Assembly: GCA_016928435.1 (NCBI GenBank)
Contig: JAFGKT010000003.1
Coordinates: 1 to 64,000 of the forward strand
DNA length: 64,000 bases
From: Sedimentisphaerales bacterium
GTDB lineage: Bacteria; Planctomycetota; Phycisphaerae; Sedimentisphaerales; SM23-30
Reading direction: 5' to 3'
In this document: in pieces, positions 30,469-39,626 of the stretch
How positions within the stretch are numbered: position 1 is the stretch's first letter
How the letters are laid out: every line of letters begins with the position of its first letter
The notes under the pieces: generated by a model
Seen by the model: the letters and a program-made list of their open reading frames with translations, nothing else
Database searches by the model: none
Told to the model about the DNA's origin: nothing
Made by a program: the position numbers and the translations under genes

Positions 30469-30620
30469 AAATAGACTCCTATGTTACAACTAAACCTGGT
30501 ATTCTAAAAATCCCGCCCCAGCCACCAGCGGGAGCGTCAATACCTTATAGTAAGACTCAATCAAAAAATCGGCTCCCCCCGGCCACATAATAATTTAAGC
30601 TTCGAATCCGATGTCGAATC

Positions 30621-31130
30621 CTATTTCGCATCATGCGAGTTGTCTCGCGGCCTTTGGGGATGCCGCGGCATCGCGATTTGCCCGGTCCGTACCACATCCT
30701 TGACCCCATACGGTCGGCAAACGTTGATAAACGCTTCAATCTTCTCTTCAGGGCCGGTCACCTCTACCATAACGAATTTTGACCCAATGTCCACCACTTT
30801 TGCCTGAAACATCTCGACAATCGCTTGGATCTCCATCCGCTTTTCCGGCGGAAAAGCCACCTTAATCAGCATCAAATCACGCTCTACCAGACTCTCGCCG
30901 GTAAAATCGTAAACTTTCACAACCGGCACAATCTTACTCAATTGCTTACGAACCTGCTCTATCGTCGCATCATCACCGACCACGACTATCGTCATCCGGC
31001 TCAAATTCGGATCTTCCGTCCGACCCACCGCCAAAGAATCAATATTAAACGACCGTGCCGCAAACATTTGGGCGACATGAGCCAAAACCCCGGGTTTGTT
31101 CTGGACTAAGGCACTAAGTGTTCGTTTCAT
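30621..31130 (-). CDS. ilvN: Acetolactate synthase regulatory subunit
   Basis: The small subunit of acetohydroxyacid synthase; it activates the catalytic subunit and mediates feedback inhibition by branched-chain amino acids. The 169 residues begin with an ACT domain (TLSALVQNKPGVLAHVAQMF, then FNIDSLAVGRTEDP) and continue with the typical C-terminal domain (VDIGSKFVMVEVTG). It lies 88 bases after ilvB and 152 bases before ilvC. Confidence 0.95.
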   Translation of the reverse strand: MKRTLSALVQNKPGVLAHVAQMFAARSFNIDSLAVGRTEDPNLSRMTIVVVGDDATIEQVRKQLSKIVPVVKVYDFTGESLVERDLMLIKVAFPPEKRMEIQAIVEMFQAKVVDIGSKFVMVEVTGPEEKIEAFINVCRPYGVKDVVRTGQIAMPRHPQRPRDNSHDAK

Positions 31131-31218
31131 GGCTTTATCCTTTATCTAATAGCCGACCCTTAAAATCGACTTTTTTTGTCGCATTAGCTGCTCAAATTGA
31201 TCTTTGCAAGACCAAATA

Positions 31219-32991
31219 CTACGCCAAACGTTCAACATCCACAGTGGGCAAACCATCCATCTCTTGCAGACTCTTGCCGGTCGCCACCATGGGCCAAACG
31301 TTTTCTTCGCGTTCTACGTGAAAATCCACTACGCAGCAGGTTTTTTCCGCCAACATCCGTTCTATTGCCCCCGGCACCTCATCTTTGGTCTTGGCGGTGA
31401 TACCAACTGCGCCAAAGGCCTCAGCTACTGCCGCGAAACTCGGTTGTTTCAGCGAAGAACTCGAATAGCGTCGTTTGTAGAATAATTCCTGCCATTGACG
31501 AACCATACCCATATAGCCGTTATTTAGCAAGCAAACCTTGATCGGCAAACCATGCTCAACCGCGGTGGGCAATTCATTCAAAGTCATACTAAAACTGCTG
31601 TCGCCGTCAAAATCAACAACTGTCGCGTCCGGGCAGGCTACCTGCGCACCAATCGCAGCAGGCAAACCAAACCCCATCGTCCCCAGACCGCCCGAACTAA
31701 TAAAATGTCGCGGGCGACTAAAACGATAGAACTGCGCCGTCCACATCTGATGCTGACCGACACCCGTACAAACAATCGCTTGACCGCGAGTTTGTCGGCA
31801 AACTTCCTCAATAACATATTGAGGCCTGATCGACGAACCTTCATTGTCATAAATCAATGGATACTTCCGTTTCCATTCATTGATCTGACCAAACCACGCG
31901 GCCCGGTCGCGATGCTCAATGTGGTTCACCATCTCAGTCAATATTTCCTTGGCTCCGCCGACGACCGGAATGTCAACCTTGACACTCTTGGATATACTCG
32001 TCGGGTCGATATCGATATGAACAACTTTCGCCTTCGGCGCAAACCGGCTCAGGTCACCCGTAATCCTGTCATCAAAACGGGCACCAATCGCCACCAATAA
32101 ATCGCATTCCTGAACCGCGAAATTGGCGTACGCTGTGCCATGCATCCCCAGCATTTGCAAAGACTTAGGGTCATTCTCATCGAATCCACCCAAGCCCAGC
32201 AGCGTTGTTGTAATCGGCACATTGGCCTTTTGAACCAGGTTGTTCAGCTCTGCCCACGCGCCGCCCAGTATGACTCCGCCCCCGGCATAAATCACGGGGC
32301 GTTCCGCTGCGTTCAATGCCTCAGCCGCCTTGACGATCTGACGCATATGACCGGTTTGGCGAACCCGATAGCCCGGCAAATCCATCACCGCCTCACCGGG
32401 CTCATAATGCAACCGAGCCGTGGCGATATCGACCGGCAAATCAACCAGAACCGGGCCCGGCCGACCCGTACGAGCCACATGAAACGCTTCATGAAGAATT
32501 CGAGCTAAATCCTTGGGATTCTTAACGATATAATTATGCTTCGTCACCGGACGGGTAATACCCGTGGTGTCGGCTTCCTGAAAAGCGTCATTGCCGATCA
32601 ACGGCGTACGCACCTGACCGGTGATCGCCACCATCGGAATCGAATCCATATGCGCCGTCGCCAGCCCCGTAACCGTATTGGTCGCACCGGGACCGCTGGT
32701 AACCAGCACCACCCCCACCTTGCCGCTGGCCCGAGCGTAGGCGTCGGCCATGTGCGTACCGCCCTGCTCGTGGCGCGGAGTTACTACCTTAATTTTAGAA
32801 TCCATCAAGGCGTCAAAGACCGGCAAAACCACCCCGCCGGGATAACCAAACAAAATGTCCACACCCTCATTCTCCAGGACTTCGCAAAATACCTGCGAAC
32901 CTGACTTTAACTCTTTTTTGGGGGAATTGCTCTGATTCGAGCTGGATGCGTCGCCGGCTGCGTGACGCGCGCGAGAACTTGCCTTGGTCAT
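31219..32991 (-). CDS. ilvB: Acetolactate synthase catalytic subunit
   Basis: A thiamine-diphosphate enzyme joining pyruvate units (or pyruvate and 2-oxobutyrate) at the start of branched-chain amino acid synthesis. The catalytic Glu is in RHEQGGTHMADAYARASG. FAD/ThDP regions include DARFDDRITGD-like GARFDDRITGD, and the ThDP-Mg site is GDSSFSMTLNELPTA with NNGYMGMVRQW. The first ~35 residues are a low-complexity extension. The ATG at 32991 has GGGAG 9 bases upstream and is preferred over the ATG at 33021, which has none. It is the first gene of ilvB-ilvN-ilvC. Confidence 0.96.
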   Translation of the reverse strand: MTKASSRARHAAGDASSSNQSNSPKKELKSGSQVFCEVLENEGVDILFGYPGGVVLPVFDALMDSKIKVVTPRHEQGGTHMADAYARASGKVGVVLVTSGPGATNTVTGLATAHMDSIPMVAITGQVRTPLIGNDAFQEADTTGITRPVTKHNYIVKNPKDLARILHEAFHVARTGRPGPVLVDLPVDIATARLHYEPGEAVMDLPGYRVRQTGHMRQIVKAAEALNAAERPVIYAGGGVILGGAWAELNNLVQKANVPITTTLLGLGGFDENDPKSLQMLGMHGTAYANFAVQECDLLVAIGARFDDRITGDLSRFAPKAKVVHIDIDPTSISKSVKVDIPVVGGAKEILTEMVNHIEHRDRAAWFGQINEWKRKYPLIYDNEGSSIRPQYVIEEVCRQTRGQAIVCTGVGQHQMWTAQFYRFSRPRHFISSGGLGTMGFGLPAAIGAQVACPDATVVDFDGDSSFSMTLNELPTAVEHGLPIKVCLLNNGYMGMVRQWQELFYKRRYSSSSLKQPSFAAVAEAFGAVGITAKTKDEVPGAIERMLAEKTCCVVDFHVEREENVWPMVATGKSLQEMDGLPTVDVERLA

Positions 32992-33428
32992 GGCTTTCGG
33001 CTCCCTTCTTACATTGGCCATCGATTATACGGGCTGTCACGACCCCATTGAGCCATCTGATCTACCCCAAACCCATCAACATCCGGATGGGCCCAGAATA
33101 ATATCAGTTTATGTCGCTCTGGTCATGGTCCCGAAGGTTCAAAACCATCGTTTAACTCATTAGTATAGCCCCAAAACTATATTAGAGCAAGAAAAATTGA
33201 AGCCGCTCAATATCCCGACAGTCATCGCCAAGAACCGACGCCCCAAAAAACTCGCCCCTAGGGGACAACATTACCACAAATGCTTAACTTCAACACTAAT
33301 GTCTTACTGACAAATGAATTAGAGACAGAAAAACCCTTTGTTCCTACCCCAAAATCAAGTATAAATAACATATCTGACCTAATGTGCGGCTCCCTGGTCC
33401 ATATTCTTTTTCTGATAAATGATTGTCT
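32992..33428. other. Divergent intergenic region upstream of ilvB and the MFS gene
   Basis: About 400 bases with promoters expected in both directions. Small palindromes are visible (CCATCCGGATG near 33083; CCCCTAGGGG at 33256), but neither is followed by a T-run and no leader peptide rich in Ile/Val/Leu was found. I cannot support a T-box or attenuator. Confidence 0.4.
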
Positions 33429-34727
33429 ATGAATCTAGATCGAAAAAAGACCGTTTTCGCCTGGGCGATGTATGACTGGGCCAATTCCGCTTTTGCTACC
33501 ACCGTCATGGCTGGTTTCTTTCCGCTTTTCTTCAAGCACTACTGGTGCGCCAACGCGGACGTCAACGTCAGTACCGCCCGCTTGGGATGGGCCAATTCGC
33601 TGGCCGGGATTACCGTAGCGATGCTCGCGCCGATCTTGGGCGCCATTGCTGACAAAGCATCAGCCAGAAAAAAATTCCTCATATTCTTTGCCTATCTAGG
33701 CGCAGCTATGACGACCAGTTTTTATCTGGTCGCGCAGGGCAATTGGCCTTGGGCCATCATGCTGTTTGTTTTTGCCACGATTGGTTTTTCCGGCGGAAAC
33801 ATCTTCTATGACGCATTGATAACAATAGTCGCGTCCGAGAAAAAAATGGATTATGTCTCCGCACTAGGTTTCGCTTTGGGCTATCTGGGCGGAGGCTGTC
33901 TGTTCGCACTCAATGTTTGGATGATGCTGCAACCGGAAACTTTTGGATTAGCTGATAAAGCCGCCGCTGTAAAAGTCTCCTTCGTCACCGTAGGACTATG
34001 GTGGGCTGTTTTTACCCTGCCCCTAATTCTGTTAGTCAAAGAGCCTCCAACTCCACGCCAAACATCAGCTTTCGCCAATATCAAAGCTGGATTAAACCAA
34101 TTGAAAAACACCTTCGCGGAAATACGACACCTCAAAACCATCTCTCTGTTTCTTTTGGCCTATTGGCTCTATATTGACGGAGTGGATACTATCGTACGCA
34201 TGGCCGTTGATTACGGATTATCCATCGGGCTCGAGGACAAAGACTTGATCGTGGCTTTGCTCATCGTGCAATTCGTGAGTTTTCCCTGCGCTTTATTGTT
34301 CGGCTATTTGCCTAAGCGAATCGGCGCCAAACGCTCCATATTCCTGGCGCTGGCGGTCTATATATTCGTAACCATCTACGCTGCTTTCATAGAAAACAAA
34401 ACCGAGTTCTACATCATGGCGATTTTCGTAGCGCTGGTCCAAGGGGGCGTTCAGGCCTTGAGTCGTTCCTATTATGCCCGTATAATTCCAGCGAACAAAT
34501 CCGCGGAATATTTCGGATTTTACAACATGCTCGGCAAATTCGCCGTCGTGATCGGCCCGATCCTTATTGGCTCTGTAGGCTTAATAGTAAAAAGGCTAGG
34601 TTACAGCTGCGACACCGCCTCACGCATAAGTATTTCTTCCGTAGCGTTTCTATTCATTGCCGGCGGTATTGTGTTATACTTTGTAGATGAACAAAAAGGC
34701 AAAGAACAGGTGGAATATCTGCAATGA
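33429..34727 (+). CDS. UMF1/Atg22-type MFS transporter
   Basis: A membrane carrier of ~432 residues with about 12 hydrophobic segments. The opening AWAMYDWANSAFATTVMAG is the hallmark of the UMF1 (Atg22-like) family of the major facilitator superfamily; other conserved points are LAPILGAIADKASARKKFL and VQGGVQALSRSYYARIIP. The substrate is unknown. Its stop overlaps the start of the acyltransferase-ligase gene (ATGA), so the two are coupled. This mirrors the LplT-Aas pair of enterobacteria, where an MFS flippase supplies lysophospholipid to a reacylating enzyme. That analogy is an inference. Confidence 0.88.
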   Translation: MNLDRKKTVFAWAMYDWANSAFATTVMAGFFPLFFKHYWCANADVNVSTARLGWANSLAGITVAMLAPILGAIADKASARKKFLIFFAYLGAAMTTSFYLVAQGNWPWAIMLFVFATIGFSGGNIFYDALITIVASEKKMDYVSALGFALGYLGGGCLFALNVWMMLQPETFGLADKAAAVKVSFVTVGLWWAVFTLPLILLVKEPPTPRQTSAFANIKAGLNQLKNTFAEIRHLKTISLFLLAYWLYIDGVDTIVRMAVDYGLSIGLEDKDLIVALLIVQFVSFPCALLFGYLPKRIGAKRSIFLALAVYIFVTIYAAFIENKTEFYIMAIFVALVQGGVQALSRSYYARIIPANKSAEYFGFYNMLGKFAVVIGPILIGSVGLIVKRLGYSCDTASRISISSVAFLFIAGGIVLYFVDEQKGKEQVEYLQ

Positions 34728-37474
34728 TCAACTTTCTGCTTATACACCTAATTAAATTTCTCCTCGCTCTGCGCTACCGCGTACGCGTAAAAGGCTTGAA
34801 GCAAATTGATCAAACAGACGGCCGGGGCATTCTGTTCCTGCCCAATCACCCTGCCCTCATAGACCCGGTTATTATGGTGTCTCAACTGTACAGCCGGTTC
34901 AAGCCGCGCGCCCTGGCTGACGAGATACAAATCGATCGCTTCATTGTTCGTCGTGTAGCTCGGCGTCTCGGAGTATTGCCAATTCCCGATATCGATCGCA
35001 GCGGCTCCAAAGTGGCCGGCCAGGTACGCACCGTAATCGACAACTGCGCCACAATCCTCAAGAACAATGAAAGCCTATTGCTTTATCCCGCCGGCCGGGT
35101 TTATCGACAGTATCTGGAAAATCTCCGCCGCAACAGCGCCGTCGAAAGAATCGTGCGGGAAATACCCGAGGTCCGCGTTGTGCTGGTTCGCACAACAGGA
35201 CTCTGGGGCAGCAGTTTCAGTTGGGCATCAGGCAAGCAACCCTCCATCGGCAAGGTTCTCTGGCGAGGATTCCGATTACTATTACTAAACGGTATATTCT
35301 TTACCCCACGACGCCAAGTCACCATAGAGTTTATCGAGTCGCACGATTTCCCTCGCCACGCCGACCGCAGCACCATCAACACTTTTCTGCAAAACTTCTA
35401 TAACGAAAACGCTCAGCCCAACACCTACATCCCTTACACAATCTGGGAAAGAAAAGACGCCAGGCAGCTTGCCGAGTCAACCAACACACGCATAGAAGGC
35501 GACATAAGCCTCATTCCTCCCAGTACCCAAAGCCTTGTGCGCGATTACCTCGCCAAACTGACCGGCATCAATGATTTCACCAACGACTCTCTGCTGGCTA
35601 CGGACCTCGATGTAGATTCGCTCGCTAGTGCCGACTTGCTGATTTGGCTGCAATCGGAGTTTGGGTTTGAATCCGAAAATCTCGACTCCATACATACCGT
35701 GGCTGACGTTATGCTCGCGGCCTACGATAAAACTGCGTCAGCCCAAGATAAATCGCTCAAAAATGTTCCCGACCAATGGTTCCAGACGCACACCGAACCA
35801 ATGCGCCCCAAAAACCTCAGCAACATGACTATCACGCAAGCCTTTTTGCATCAGGCCCAGCGCCACCCCGACGCCGTCATCATGGCTGATCAAATCGCGG
35901 GGGCGCGTACCTGGCGTGAGGTAGTATTGGCCATCCTCGTACTCAAAAAACAAATCGCATCTCTGCCGGGGCAATACATAGGGATTATGATGCCCGCTGC
36001 AGTCGCGGCGAATATCCTTTACCTGGCAACTTTATTTTCCGGCAAAACTCCCGTTATGATCAACTGGACCCTGGGCCGAAAGAACCTTATGCATTGCCTC
36101 GATTCCCTAAAAGTCGAAAAAATCCTGACCTCAAAAAAACTCATCGCAAAACTTGTCTCACAAGGTATCAACTTAACTGAAATCGATTCGCGTTTAGTCT
36201 GCCTGGAGGATATCCGAAGCCGCCTGGGTTATCGCGAAAAACTAACCGCCTTGTTACGCAGCCGCCTATCTTGGTCGTCCCTGCGTAAAGCAAAAGTCTC
36301 GCCCGTCGCGGCCGTCCTTTTCACCAGCGGCTCAGAAAACATCCCCAAAGCTGTCCCCCTTACCCACCGTAACATCCTCACCAATCTGCACGACGCCTAC
36401 GAATGCCTAACCTTCACTCGCAACGATAGTATTTTGGGAATTTTACCGCCGTTTCATTCCTTTGGACTTACGGTTTCCATGCTCCTGCCCATAACCCTGG
36501 GCGTTCGCGCGGTCTATCATGCCAATCCTACTCAGGGCCGAACCCTCGGCCAAATCATCAACGCCTACAAAGTAAGCATCCTTATCGGAACCCCTACGTT
36601 TCTAAATGGTATCGTCCGAACCTCCAACGCCCAACAACTCCGTACCCTCCGTTTGGTTATTTCCGGCGCCGAAAAATGCCCTCAGCATCTTTACAACACC
36701 TTAGCACGCCGCTGTCCGCAAACCGAAGTCCTGGAAGGCTACGGCGTAACCGAATGCTCACCTATAATCTCTGTCAACCGCCAAGGCAACTCTGTTCCCG
36801 GCACAATAGGCAAAGTAGTGCCTTCCCTGGATTATGCCATCGTTAACGAAAATTCGCAGCAGCCCATGGCAACCGGACAAACAGGCATGCTACTTGTGCG
36901 AGGCCCCAGCGTATTCGAAGGTTATCTCAATTACAACGGCCCTAGTCCATTTGTCACCTTCCAAGGCCAAGCATGGTATCGTACCGGGGACCTGGTCTGG
37001 CAAGACGATCAGCACACCCTGACTTTCAGCGGTCGGCTGAAAAGATTCATCAAACTAGGCGGCGAAATGATCTCCCTGCCCGCCATCGAAGCTGTGCTTG
37101 ACCCACTTTACAGCGATGACAAAAACCAAGGCCCCACAATAGCGGTAACTGCCACGCCCAACGATGACCGACCGGAAATCGCGCTCTTTTCCACCAAACC
37201 GCTCGAACGCACCGAGGTCAATAACCACATTCGCGCAGCCGGCTTGTCAGGTTTGCATAAGATTCGTCGCCTCGTTTACGTCGATCAGTTGCCTCTGTTA
37301 GGGACCGGTAAAACCGACTATCAAGCCTTAACCAAAAAACTGACAAGCGATACGCCCAATCCCACAAACCCCCAGCAGAATAGATCGCAACAACGCATGC
37401 CCAAACCAGACTATTCAGGCAAAATAAATAACTCGGATAACAAGCCCCATCTTCCCCGCGATATACCCCTCTAA
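34724..37474 (+). CDS. Acyltransferase-ACP-acyl ligase fusion (Aas-like)
   Basis: A 916-residue three-module protein. Residues 1-210 form a PlsC-type acyltransferase with the HxxxxD motif (NHPALIDP, H42/D47). Residues ~260-340 form a carrier domain with phosphopantetheine site S299 (DLDVDSLAS). Residues ~365-880 form an AMP-forming acyl ligase with LFTSGSENIPKAVPLTH, GYGVTECSP, YRTGDLVW and the C-terminal catalytic-Lys region LLGTGKTDYQ. The predicted job is to activate a fatty acid, load it on the internal carrier and transfer it to a lysophospholipid or glycerophosphate at the membrane. E. coli Aas has the outer two modules but no internal ACP. It ends in a low-complexity tail. Confidence 0.9.
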   Translation: MINFLLIHLIKFLLALRYRVRVKGLKQIDQTDGRGILFLPNHPALIDPVIMVSQLYSRFKPRALADEIQIDRFIVRRVARRLGVLPIPDIDRSGSKVAGQVRTVIDNCATILKNNESLLLYPAGRVYRQYLENLRRNSAVERIVREIPEVRVVLVRTTGLWGSSFSWASGKQPSIGKVLWRGFRLLLLNGIFFTPRRQVTIEFIESHDFPRHADRSTINTFLQNFYNENAQPNTYIPYTIWERKDARQLAESTNTRIEGDISLIPPSTQSLVRDYLAKLTGINDFTNDSLLATDLDVDSLASADLLIWLQSEFGFESENLDSIHTVADVMLAAYDKTASAQDKSLKNVPDQWFQTHTEPMRPKNLSNMTITQAFLHQAQRHPDAVIMADQIAGARTWREVVLAILVLKKQIASLPGQYIGIMMPAAVAANILYLATLFSGKTPVMINWTLGRKNLMHCLDSLKVEKILTSKKLIAKLVSQGINLTEIDSRLVCLEDIRSRLGYREKLTALLRSRLSWSSLRKAKVSPVAAVLFTSGSENIPKAVPLTHRNILTNLHDAYECLTFTRNDSILGILPPFHSFGLTVSMLLPITLGVRAVYHANPTQGRTLGQIINAYKVSILIGTPTFLNGIVRTSNAQQLRTLRLVISGAEKCPQHLYNTLARRCPQTEVLEGYGVTECSPIISVNRQGNSVPGTIGKVVPSLDYAIVNENSQQPMATGQTGMLLVRGPSVFEGYLNYNGPSPFVTFQGQAWYRTGDLVWQDDQHTLTFSGRLKRFIKLGGEMISLPAIEAVLDPLYSDDKNQGPTIAVTATPNDDRPEIALFSTKPLERTEVNNHIRAAGLSGLHKIRRLVYVDQLPLLGTGKTDYQALTKKLTSDTPNPTNPQQNRSQQRMPKPDYSGKINNSDNKPHLPRDIPL

Positions 37475-37519
37475 ACAACCGCCAACCATAAGTGGCTGGC
37501 AAACCAAGACTTAAAAAAA

Positions 37520-37592
37520 TGGGCAGAGGCGGACTTGAACCGCCGACACATGGATTTTCAATCCACTGCTCTACCAACTGAGCTACCTGCCC
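37520..37592 (-). tRNA. tRNA-Phe (anticodon GAA)
   Basis: On the minus strand the acceptor GGGCAGG pairs with TCTGCCC. The anticodon stem GTGGA/TCCAT encloses the loop TTGAAAA, giving GAA (Phe). The T arm is GGCGGTTCAAGTCCGCC. The discriminator is A, with no encoded CCA. Confidence 0.94.
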
Positions 37593-37631
37593 GGCATCGG
37601 AGAATCGCGCCGGATTCTCAATAGACATGGA

Positions 37632-37660
37632 AGTTTAGCTACTGTCTCAAAAGCTGTCAA
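37632..37660 (-). promoter_or_regulatory. Sigma-70-type promoter of tRNA-Phe
   Basis: On the minus strand TTGACA (37660-37655) and TAAACT (37637-37632) are 17 bases apart, and the -10 box lies 39 bases before the tRNA. Perfect -35 and optimal spacing support it. Confidence 0.7.
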
Positions 37661-37777
37661 GGCTAATTGACAATAACCACTATATTTACCCCAAAATCCC
37701 ATATCCGCCCGCCAGCCGCAGTCCAACCACCGCCTTCCAGCAACGCCAAGTGTATCACAAAGAAAAAACTGTATCAC

Positions 37778-37805
37778 TTGACGAAACATAATATGCCGAT
37801 ATAAT
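37778..37805 (+). promoter_or_regulatory. Sigma-70-type promoter of the sigma-54 activator gene
   Basis: TTGACG (37778-37783) and TATAAT (37800-37805) with a 16-base spacer, about 57 bases before the ATG at 37863. A perfect -10 box and a 5/6 -35 box make it convincing. Confidence 0.7.
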
Positions 37806-37862
37806 AGACGTCGGCTATTAAGGGATAAACACCGCAAACACTTGTAATACGGTAATTTAATA

Positions 37863-39593
37863 ATGGCAAAACTACTGCTGCTCGGGAGCAATAATGCTGG
37901 GTTCTGCCATATGGCTGTGGCTTTGGCAAAGAAGTCGGTCCCGGAGGGATGCCAAGTGATCGGCGCAATGGTCGCTGGGGGTGTATTACCCGAAAAAGTC
38001 ATAACCGTCATGGCTGAAATAGGCCTTGATATCACTCACCAAACGCTCACACGACTCGACCTAGTAAACACCAATGAAGTTGACTTCATCATTGCCCTAA
38101 CCCACCAAGCCGGCCTGGCTCACCCATTGCTCCCGGGAGCCCCCGTTCTATTGCGGTGGCAAATGGAAGAACTCGCTGAAAACCGCGAAGATTTAACTCT
38201 CGACCAATGCCGAGATGTCCGAGACGAATTGGACCGCAGATTAACCAGCTTGTTTACCGGCGGATTTTGCTCCACAATGCTCGCTCTCAAAAAGAACAGC
38301 GAAGCGATACTAGACAATTTTACTGATGGTATCGTAGTGCATGATTGTTCCCGAAGAATATTCTACTTCAATCGCGCCGCTGAGATAATTACCGGTTATG
38401 ATCGCCACGAAGTTCTCGGCCAAGACTGCTGGGACGTTTTTGACGGAGGTCTCTGCAGCGACAAATGCCAGTTCTGTGAAGAAAAACCGAATTTCGACCA
38501 TATCACCTATCCGCTTAAAATCACCGCCAAAGACGGACACGAAAAACGCGTCGAAATGTCCGTCGTACTCATTCGTGATGACAAAAACACACCGCAAGGC
38601 GTACTGGCCACCTTCAAAGACGTCACCGAAGTCACCAAACTGCGCCATCAATTGCGTAGAGTACAAAGCTTCCATGGAATCATTGGCAATTCCGACAAGA
38701 TGCAAGCCGTTTACGATCTTATCCAAGACCTCGTAACCAGCGATTGCGCCGTACTTATTCAAGGCGAAAGCGGCACCGGTAAAGAACTAGTCGCCAATGC
38801 CATCCATGGCGAAAGCAGCCGATCCGGCCGACCATTCGTAACCGTTAACTGCGGCGCCTTGCCCGAAGGTATTCTGGAAAGCGAATTGTTCGGCCATGTC
38901 CGCGGCGCCTTCACCGGAGCCATACGGGACAAAAAAGGCCGCTTCGAACTCGCCGATAAAGGTACACTCTTCCTTGACGAAATCGCCGAACTTAGCCCCA
39001 ATATGCAAGTCAAACTGCTGCGAGTATTGCAGGAAGGAACATTTGAACGCGTCGGTGACGAAAAACAAGTCCGAGTAGATGTCCGTGTGATAAGCGCCAC
39101 CAATCAAGACCTCCGCCAATTAACCGCGCAAGGCAGATTCCGCGAAGACCTTTATTATCGCCTTTGTGTCGTACCGGTTAATCTGCCTCCTCTGCGCGAA
39201 CGACGCAACGATATCCCTATGTTGATCGAACACTTCATCCAACGCTTCAGCCAGGATATGCAACGCAATATCGAAAGCATTAGTCCCGATGCGCTTCACG
39301 AACTGATGGACTATAGCTGGCCGGGAAACATCCGCGAACTACAAAACGCTATACAGTACGCATTCGTCAAATGCAAAGATACAATCCTCCAACCACAGCA
39401 CCTGCCACCCGAAATTATCTCACACGTAGCTACTCACTCGACCGTAAAATATCGTCGCAAAGGTAAACTCAACTCCGTAAATGTCAGCGACGCCATTAAA
39501 CAATCTAAAGGTAACAAGGTCAAAGCCGCGAAAATGCTTGGCGTAGGAAGAGCCACCCTCTATCGTTTCCTGAGAGAACACGCTCTTCAATAA
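37863..39593 (+). CDS. Sigma-54 transcription activator with degenerate ArsC-like and Cys-rich PAS domains
   Basis: A 576-residue enhancer-binding protein. Residues 1-130 resemble the LMW-phosphatase-fold arsenate reductase ArsC (VMAEIGLDITHQ, then CRDVRDELDRRLTSLF), but the phosphatase loop CxxxxxR is degenerate (S9 to C15), so it should bind rather than catalyse. Residues ~145-265 are a PAS domain with four clustered cysteines (C189, C198, C202, C205). Residues ~273-510 are the AAA+ domain: Walker A GESGTGKE (301), GAFTGA (348-353, the sigma-54 contact), Walker B GTLFLDEI (367). A Fis-type helix-turn-helix is at ~545-572 (KVKAAKMLGVGRATLYRFL). The ribosome site is weak. The target genes are unknown. 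Confidence 0.92.
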   Translation: MAKLLLLGSNNAGFCHMAVALAKKSVPEGCQVIGAMVAGGVLPEKVITVMAEIGLDITHQTLTRLDLVNTNEVDFIIALTHQAGLAHPLLPGAPVLLRWQMEELAENREDLTLDQCRDVRDELDRRLTSLFTGGFCSTMLALKKNSEAILDNFTDGIVVHDCSRRIFYFNRAAEIITGYDRHEVLGQDCWDVFDGGLCSDKCQFCEEKPNFDHITYPLKITAKDGHEKRVEMSVVLIRDDKNTPQGVLATFKDVTEVTKLRHQLRRVQSFHGIIGNSDKMQAVYDLIQDLVTSDCAVLIQGESGTGKELVANAIHGESSRSGRPFVTVNCGALPEGILESELFGHVRGAFTGAIRDKKGRFELADKGTLFLDEIAELSPNMQVKLLRVLQEGTFERVGDEKQVRVDVRVISATNQDLRQLTAQGRFREDLYYRLCVVPVNLPPLRERRNDIPMLIEHFIQRFSQDMQRNIESISPDALHELMDYSWPGNIRELQNAIQYAFVKCKDTILQPQHLPPEIISHVATHSTVKYRRKGKLNSVNVSDAIKQSKGNKVKAAKMLGVGRATLYRFLREHALQ

Positions 39594-39626
39594 AAGCCGT
39601 CGATATCCTGCGAAAGGGACTCTCAA

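Noticed and set aside
32992-33428. ilv attenuator or T-box
   Set aside because: Small palindromes exist but no T-run and no branched-chain-rich leader peptide.
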